Below are positions 60,145-64,000 of a DNA stretch of 64,000 nt, in pieces. The translations under genes were made by a program, and so were the position numbers. Under the pieces are notes generated by a model. It worked only from the letters and a program-made list of their open reading frames with translations. It searched no databases and was not told where the DNA came from. This stretch comes from Pedobacter endophyticus (lineage in GTDB: Bacteria > Bacteroidota > Bacteroidia > Sphingobacteriales > Sphingobacteriaceae), in the NCBI RefSeq assembly GCF_015679185.1, contig NZ_CP064939.1, forward strand, positions 2,170,001 to 2,234,000, read 5' to 3'. Within the stretch, counting starts at the first letter, position 1. Every line of letters starts with the position of its first letter.

Positions 60145-62589
60145 TTATTTAATTCCCCATTTATCAGCAAGCATTTTAATAAAATAACCGCCAACAACGC
60201 TTCTGGCCTGAAAACCGACCATTTTACCATTGGTAGTTTCGTGCCAATCGCTCAACGGAACCTTACTGTCGGTTTCGGTTGCAAAGCGATAAATCGGATG
60301 GATGAACTTTTCAAAATCGGCCTGATTATCGGCCAGGGTTGCTGTCCACATAATCCAATCTGATTTGGTGTAGGTTTTGCGGCTATCTAACGGCAGCCCA
60401 AAGTCTTTTTGTTTGGTTAAATAGAAATCGATTTCCTTTTTATATACCTCTGCCGGGAAAAGATTCAGCTTTAACAATTTGTCCCAAACAAGGTTGTATT
60501 TTTGGCTCCAGGTATTTTTATCGTTAAATGTCAGGGCATAGTGATCGCCATCGTCGGCCATTTTCATCCAATCCTGCGCCATTTTTAAGGCTGCATTTCT
60601 GTATTTCGTGGCCACCTCGGTTTTACCCATGGCTTGGGCCATTTGTGCATATCCGCCCAATGCAACTATTGCCTTAACGGATAAGTTTGCGTTTCTGGCC
60701 AAATGCCCTGCAAAATCGTCGGTACATAACTGGTTTGCAGGATCGAAACCTTCTTTTAATAGATAATCGGCCCAAACCGACATTACCTCCCAATGTTTGG
60801 CGGCATATTTTGTATTTCCTTCGGCCTTTGTGATGGCAGCCGTCAAAATTATCATGTTCCCCGCTTCTTCAACTGGCATATCCTCGCCATAGGTTTGCCC
60901 ATTCGCCAGTGGATAAGTCCCCAAATCGTGTGCAGCAAAGGGTTTCTTCCATTTTCCACTTTCTGAATAGTAGAAAATACCGTTTAACATCCCTTTTAGC
61001 AATTCGGGGTTGTAAACCAGGTACTGTGGCGCCGATGGGTAGGTTACGTCGACGGTGTTGATAGAGCCGTTACTGAAGTTTTCTTTTGACAGGAATAAAA
61101 TGTCGCCATATGGTGCATATACAATTTTATGGGCAGCAATGCTTTGACGGTAGGCCAACTCGCATAGCTTGGCGTACTCCTCTCCGCCTGCTTTAACCGC
61201 ATCGGCATATAATTTGGCATCGAAATCGGCACATTTGCCTTTCAAAGCAGCGAACTCCGAAGATGCCTTGATCAACTGGTCATCGAATTTTTGCGAGCCT
61301 GTTTTTCTCCAAACGGGCGATAGTTGAGTTTTAAAATATTCTACTGATTTAATATCATCGTAACCCAGCATCATAAACTTTTCTACGGCTGTTGCTTTAA
61401 CCAAACCGAAAGGAAGCACGGTGCCCAAATCGATTGTTCTGGTTTCTAATACTTCTTTTTGGGCGGGATAAACTGAATTGACAAATGCGCTAAGGTTGGC
61501 ATTTTGCTGACCAAGAAACTGCTTGGCCCCGAATTTTTGAGGCACGGCAACATAAAGGTAACCCCAATCGATGCGCAAATCATCGCCTCGTTTTTTAAGG
61601 ATCGGCTGTTCTACGGTTCCAACCTTAAGAACAGACAAGTTGCCTGCTTTTTTTACCCAGGCCGAAACGGGTTGACTTGACGAGTTAACTGCAAGATTTG
61701 ATGATGCGCCCAAATAGATATCAACATTGTGTGCCTTGGCATCGTTCGCCTTTACCGAATAACTGATGTAGCTAATCGGCCTTGCTGTTAACTTGATATC
61801 GTTTACCAAAAGTGGTGAGGTAAAATCGACTGTTAAATCTACATCGCCGCACTTGAAAGTATAGGCCGTTGTTGTGGCTTTTACGGTTACGTTGGTTTGC
61901 TTGGCCTTAAGAATTGGAAATTTGGTATCTTCTTCTTCTACAATTCCCGCATCGAGGTGTCGCCCGCCTGCTGTGTTTTTAACATGAATGGACAACACAT
62001 TTTTGCCTTTTTTTAAGGTGCCATCGGCTATGGGCAAGTAAATGAAATCTGAAACGTAATTATTTTTTTTGTAAATGAGCTTACCGTTCAGGTAAACCAT
62101 TACATGGTCGTCGTGATTAAGCTTGAGTACCTTTTTTGCACCCGAGATATCGCTCAACGTAAATTCTCTGCGGTAGTAAAGATCGTCGGAGTTCCATTTG
62201 GTTTTTGCCCGCTGATCGTCGCCAAAAGGTGCATTTGCTTTTTTCCAGCTGTTATCATTGTAATCTAGGTCTTCCCATCCTTTTTCGGGCGTATCGAAAG
62301 TATAACTTGCCTGATAAGCGGATTCATCTGTGGCCGGAAGCAACTGTCTGTATTTTTTCGTTTCATTACCGAGGAAACGGTAAAACTTATCGTCGACCCT
62401 AATTACGCCCAACAATGATTGCTCTTTACCGGTCCAGTGCTTGGTTACCGATTCGTTCAACCCATCGCCGAATGACCAAACGCTAAAGTAGGCATCGTGG
62501 GTAATAAGTGGATAAGCGGGCGCTTTGTCTTGTGCCCTTGTAATGGCGATTACAAAAAGACAGAGTGCAAATAAGGAAAATTTTCTCAT
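60145..62589 (-). CDS. Glutaminase-family (DUF4965/DUF1793) secreted protein
   Basis: 814 aa with a signal peptide (ending AITRAQ). Domains in order: a DUF4964-like start (APAYPLITHDAYFSVWSFGDGLNE), an inserted galactose-binding-like sandwich (about 95-215, with WKKANAPFGDD and VYLNGKLIYKKNNY), DUF5127, then DUF4965/DUF1793 helical barrel segments (YGDILFLSKENFSNGSINTVDVTYPSAPQYLVYNPELLKGML and NLVWDKLLKLNLFP). Fungal relatives are called glutaminase A, but bacterial ones sit among glycan-degradation genes, so a glycosidase-like role is possible. It is probably the first gene of the operon, 86 nt before the unclassified gene. A LacI-type regulator lies upstream, past the repeat array. Confidence 0.82.
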   Translation of the reverse strand: MRKFSLFALCLFVIAITRAQDKAPAYPLITHDAYFSVWSFGDGLNESVTKHWTGKEQSLLGVIRVDDKFYRFLGNETKKYRQLLPATDESAYQASYTFDTPEKGWEDLDYNDNSWKKANAPFGDDQRAKTKWNSDDLYYRREFTLSDISGAKKVLKLNHDDHVMVYLNGKLIYKKNNYVSDFIYLPIADGTLKKGKNVLSIHVKNTAGGRHLDAGIVEEEDTKFPILKAKQTNVTVKATTTAYTFKCGDVDLTVDFTSPLLVNDIKLTARPISYISYSVKANDAKAHNVDIYLGASSNLAVNSSSQPVSAWVKKAGNLSVLKVGTVEQPILKKRGDDLRIDWGYLYVAVPQKFGAKQFLGQQNANLSAFVNSVYPAQKEVLETRTIDLGTVLPFGLVKATAVEKFMMLGYDDIKSVEYFKTQLSPVWRKTGSQKFDDQLIKASSEFAALKGKCADFDAKLYADAVKAGGEEYAKLCELAYRQSIAAHKIVYAPYGDILFLSKENFSNGSINTVDVTYPSAPQYLVYNPELLKGMLNGIFYYSESGKWKKPFAAHDLGTYPLANGQTYGEDMPVEEAGNMIILTAAITKAEGNTKYAAKHWEVMSVWADYLLKEGFDPANQLCTDDFAGHLARNANLSVKAIVALGGYAQMAQAMGKTEVATKYRNAALKMAQDWMKMADDGDHYALTFNDKNTWSQKYNLVWDKLLKLNLFPAEVYKKEIDFYLTKQKDFGLPLDSRKTYTKSDWIMWTATLADNQADFEKFIHPIYRFATETDSKVPLSDWHETTNGKMVGFQARSVVGGYFIKMLADKWGIK

Positions 62590-62859
62590 AGTTATATTTG
62601 GTTTTTGTGTGCTTATGATAAATCGATTTACTCAATAATCAACCAAATATCTTATTCTGAAAGGTTTGAAATGCTCAAGGAATAAGTTTGCTTTGATGGA
62701 TTATGGGCACTACGGCTAATCTGAACATAAAACGTTTTACCAATTCAATATTAGAGAAATTAAACCCATAATAAAAATGGGGTCGGTAAAATTTTCATGA
62801 CATTAAAAAGGGGTGTTGGTGGCTAGTTTCGGTTTTTTAGGGTTGGGCCTTCATAGAGT
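62590..62859. other. AT-rich upstream region of the glutaminase-family gene
   Basis: This would hold the promoter and any LacI-type operator of the operon. I see no confident TAnnTTTG/TTG pair and no clear operator palindrome. Confidence 0.4.
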
Positions 62860-63478
62860 TCAGACCTCAACCAAACTATGTTTCCTATTTGATCAAATAT
62901 TAGGTCTATTAAGAAACCATATAGGCATAGAGAACATGGAGACTGGGCGGTCATACAAACCTATGTTTCCTATGTGCCTAATGTGGTCAAAGAAAATATT
63001 AGGTGTATCAAGAAACCATATAGGCATAGAGAACATAGAGATTAGGCGGTCATACAAACCTATAATTCCTATGTGTCTATATGGTTAAAGTTAGCATGCG
63101 ATATGCAAAAGCGACCATATAGGTATAGAGATCATAGAGATTAGGCGGTCATACAAACCTATGATTCCTATGTGCCTAATGTGGGCAAAGCCAATATTAG
63201 GCCTGGTAAGAAACCATATAGGCATAGAGAACATAGAGATTAGGCGGTCATACAAACCTATAATTCCTATGTGTCTAATGTGGTCAAACAAAACGGTCTG
63301 GTAAGAAACCATATAGGCATAGAGATTAGGCGGTCATACAGACCTATGTTTCCTATGTGCCTAATGTGGTCAAAGAAAATATAAGTTCTGGTAAGAAACA
63401 TATGGGCATAGAGAACATAGAGACCTGGGCGGTCATACTAAAACTATATGTCCTATATGTCTATATGGTCAAAATATT
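62860..63478. repeat. Tandem array of ~95-nt imperfect-hairpin repeats
   Basis: Six full units begin near 62911, 63010, 63108, 63208, 63303 and 63393, after a half unit at 62860. The unit core runs AAGAAACCATATAGGCATAG, AGAACATAGAGATTAGGCGG, TCATACAAACCTAT, TTCCTATGTGCCTAATGTGG, TCAAA. The outer arms (CCATATAGGCATAGAG... against ...CTATGTGCCTAATGTGG) are imperfect inverted repeats, so each unit folds back on itself around AGATTAGGCGGTCATACAAA. Variable 15-30-nt linkers separate units. Open frames across it are low-complexity artefacts. It lies between the operon of 62589 and the LacI gene. Confidence 0.9.
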
Positions 63479-63567
63479 GGCGAGTAAAATCTAAGCTACA
63501 AAAACGCAGTAGACGCTGAAAAGCCAATGCGGAAAAACATATGTTGTATATGTTTATTTTACAAAAT

Positions 63568-64000
63568 TTATTCCCTGATAATCAACCGTGCGGGAATGAT
63601 AATCTTCTGGTTTTCTAACTTGGTTTTCGATGAAAGCTGTTTCAAAATGAGCTTAATTACATTTTCTGCAATTTCTTCTAGAGGCTGCTGAACAACGGAA
63701 ACGCTTGGGGTGTGCAATTCAAAAGCTTCGTGATCATCGTATGCAATAACAGAGAACTCATCGCTGATTTTTTTATTAATTTGCTTTAGAACCTTTAGTC
63801 CGCTAATGGCTAAGTAGTTGGTTGCAAACAAAACAGCGTCGATGTCTTTAGTTTTAAACAGTTTTTCAACCTCATCCATGGTTTCCGCCTCCTCCTGGTT
63901 AAAATGGATCTTAACTACCAAATCGTCGTTATAAGGAATTCCATTATCTTCAAGGGCTTTTTTGTAACCCTCGTAACGTTCGGTAATTTGCTGCACATCA
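63568..64000 (-). CDS. LacI-family transcriptional regulator, C-terminal part (5' end outside window)
   Basis: 143 readable residues; the frame stays open to the window edge (D-V-QQITERYEGYKKALE...), so the DNA-binding N-terminus lies beyond it. The visible part is the end of a periplasmic-binding-protein-like ligand domain: RYEGYKKALEDNGIPYN, AVLFATNYLAISGLKVLKQ, VIAYDDHEAFELHTPSVSVVQQPLEEIAENVIKLILKQL and the C-terminal IIIPARLIIRE typical of LacI/PurR regulators. It probably senses a sugar and controls the downstream glycan-degradation operons on the same strand; this target is inferred from position. Confidence 0.88.
   Translation of the reverse strand, partial: DVQQITERYEGYKKALEDNGIPYNDDLVVKIHFNQEEAETMDEVEKLFKTKDIDAVLFATNYLAISGLKVLKQINKKISDEFSVIAYDDHEAFELHTPSVSVVQQPLEEIAENVIKLILKQLSSKTKLENQKIIIPARLIIRE

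Noticed and set aside
62813..63312. Open frames of 91 and 73 codons across the tandem array (repeated HIGIENIE- and HIRHIGIIGLYDR-like peptides)
   Set aside because: They are translations of the DNA repeats on both strands, have no start-site signals and break at unit indels.
62860..63478. CRISPR array
   Set aside because: Repeats are ~75 nt and diverged, linkers are related to each other and vary from 15 to 30 nt, and no cas genes are present.
1..64000. tRNA or rRNA genes
   Set aside because: No cloverleaf with a TTC-containing T-loop and 3' acceptor pairing, and no rRNA core sequences, were found by eye on either strand. A tRNA search program would be needed to exclude an atypical one.

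Overview
The window looks like a chromosomal segment of a Bacteroidota bacterium of the Sphingobacteriaceae, most like Pedobacter. This rests on Bacteroidota-type promoters (TAnnTTTG with an upstream TTG), the TamB/TamL pair, the FtsX-DUF3098-UppP-TruB-YitT-RibF order, a TonB-dependent receptor with a carboxypeptidase-like N-domain, and two GH92 enzymes. No rRNA, tRNA, CRISPR or phage genes are seen. Both ends cut genes: a lipid-kinase-like gene on the left and a LacI-family regulator on the right.

Layout. 1-10.6 kb: lipid kinase-like gene, Nudix hydrolase and cytidine deaminase, then tamB-tamL and a YihY membrane protein. 10.7-24.2 kb: hybrid histidine kinase, topoisomerase IV subunit B, amino-acid permease, DEAD-box helicase, arginase-family protein, a leuS carrying a large in-frame insertion, and a lipoprotein. 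24.4-29.7 kb: a housekeeping cluster (ftsX, DUF3098, uppP, truB, yitT, ribF) interrupted by a DUF2281/PIN toxin-antitoxin pair. 29.7-42 kb: cation/proton antiporter, membrane proteins, YjbQ, second YihY, esterase-like hydrolase, a DoxX/VOC/effector-domain cluster opposite an AraC regulator, and rpiA, separated by repeat-rich gaps. 42.6-64 kb: an almost entirely minus-strand region for scavenging sugars and glycoproteins. It holds a TonB receptor, a beta-propeller/cytochrome c protein with a DUF1080 hydrolase, two operons containing two GH92 mannosidases, a GH29 fucosidase, two BSP-type putative peptidases, a ROK kinase, an unclassified glycosidase-like protein and a glutaminase-family protein, and the LacI regulator.

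The most unusual content is a set of structured DNA elements, several inside coding genes. (1) leuS carries a ~150-residue in-frame cassette encoding a DUF559 (Vsr-like, PD-(D/E)xK) nuclease domain, bounded by ~36-nt imperfect inverted repeats that are themselves hairpins. (2) A second family built on an ACTCCGG-type motif lies in frame in ribF (an 83-nt foldback), in leuS (17 nt) and between genes at 32.4 kb. (3) Three copies of a ~77-nt RNA-like unit with a terminator hairpin, each followed by a second hairpin, lie at 39.5, 39.8 and 42.4 kb. (4) A six-and-a-half-copy tandem array of ~95-nt imperfect hairpins lies at 62.9-63.5 kb. (5) A MITE-like family begins with GAACGGTCGTCAT; one copy starts on the last base of a small gene's stop codon.

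All calls come from reading the sequence and from family knowledge; no database or folding program was run.
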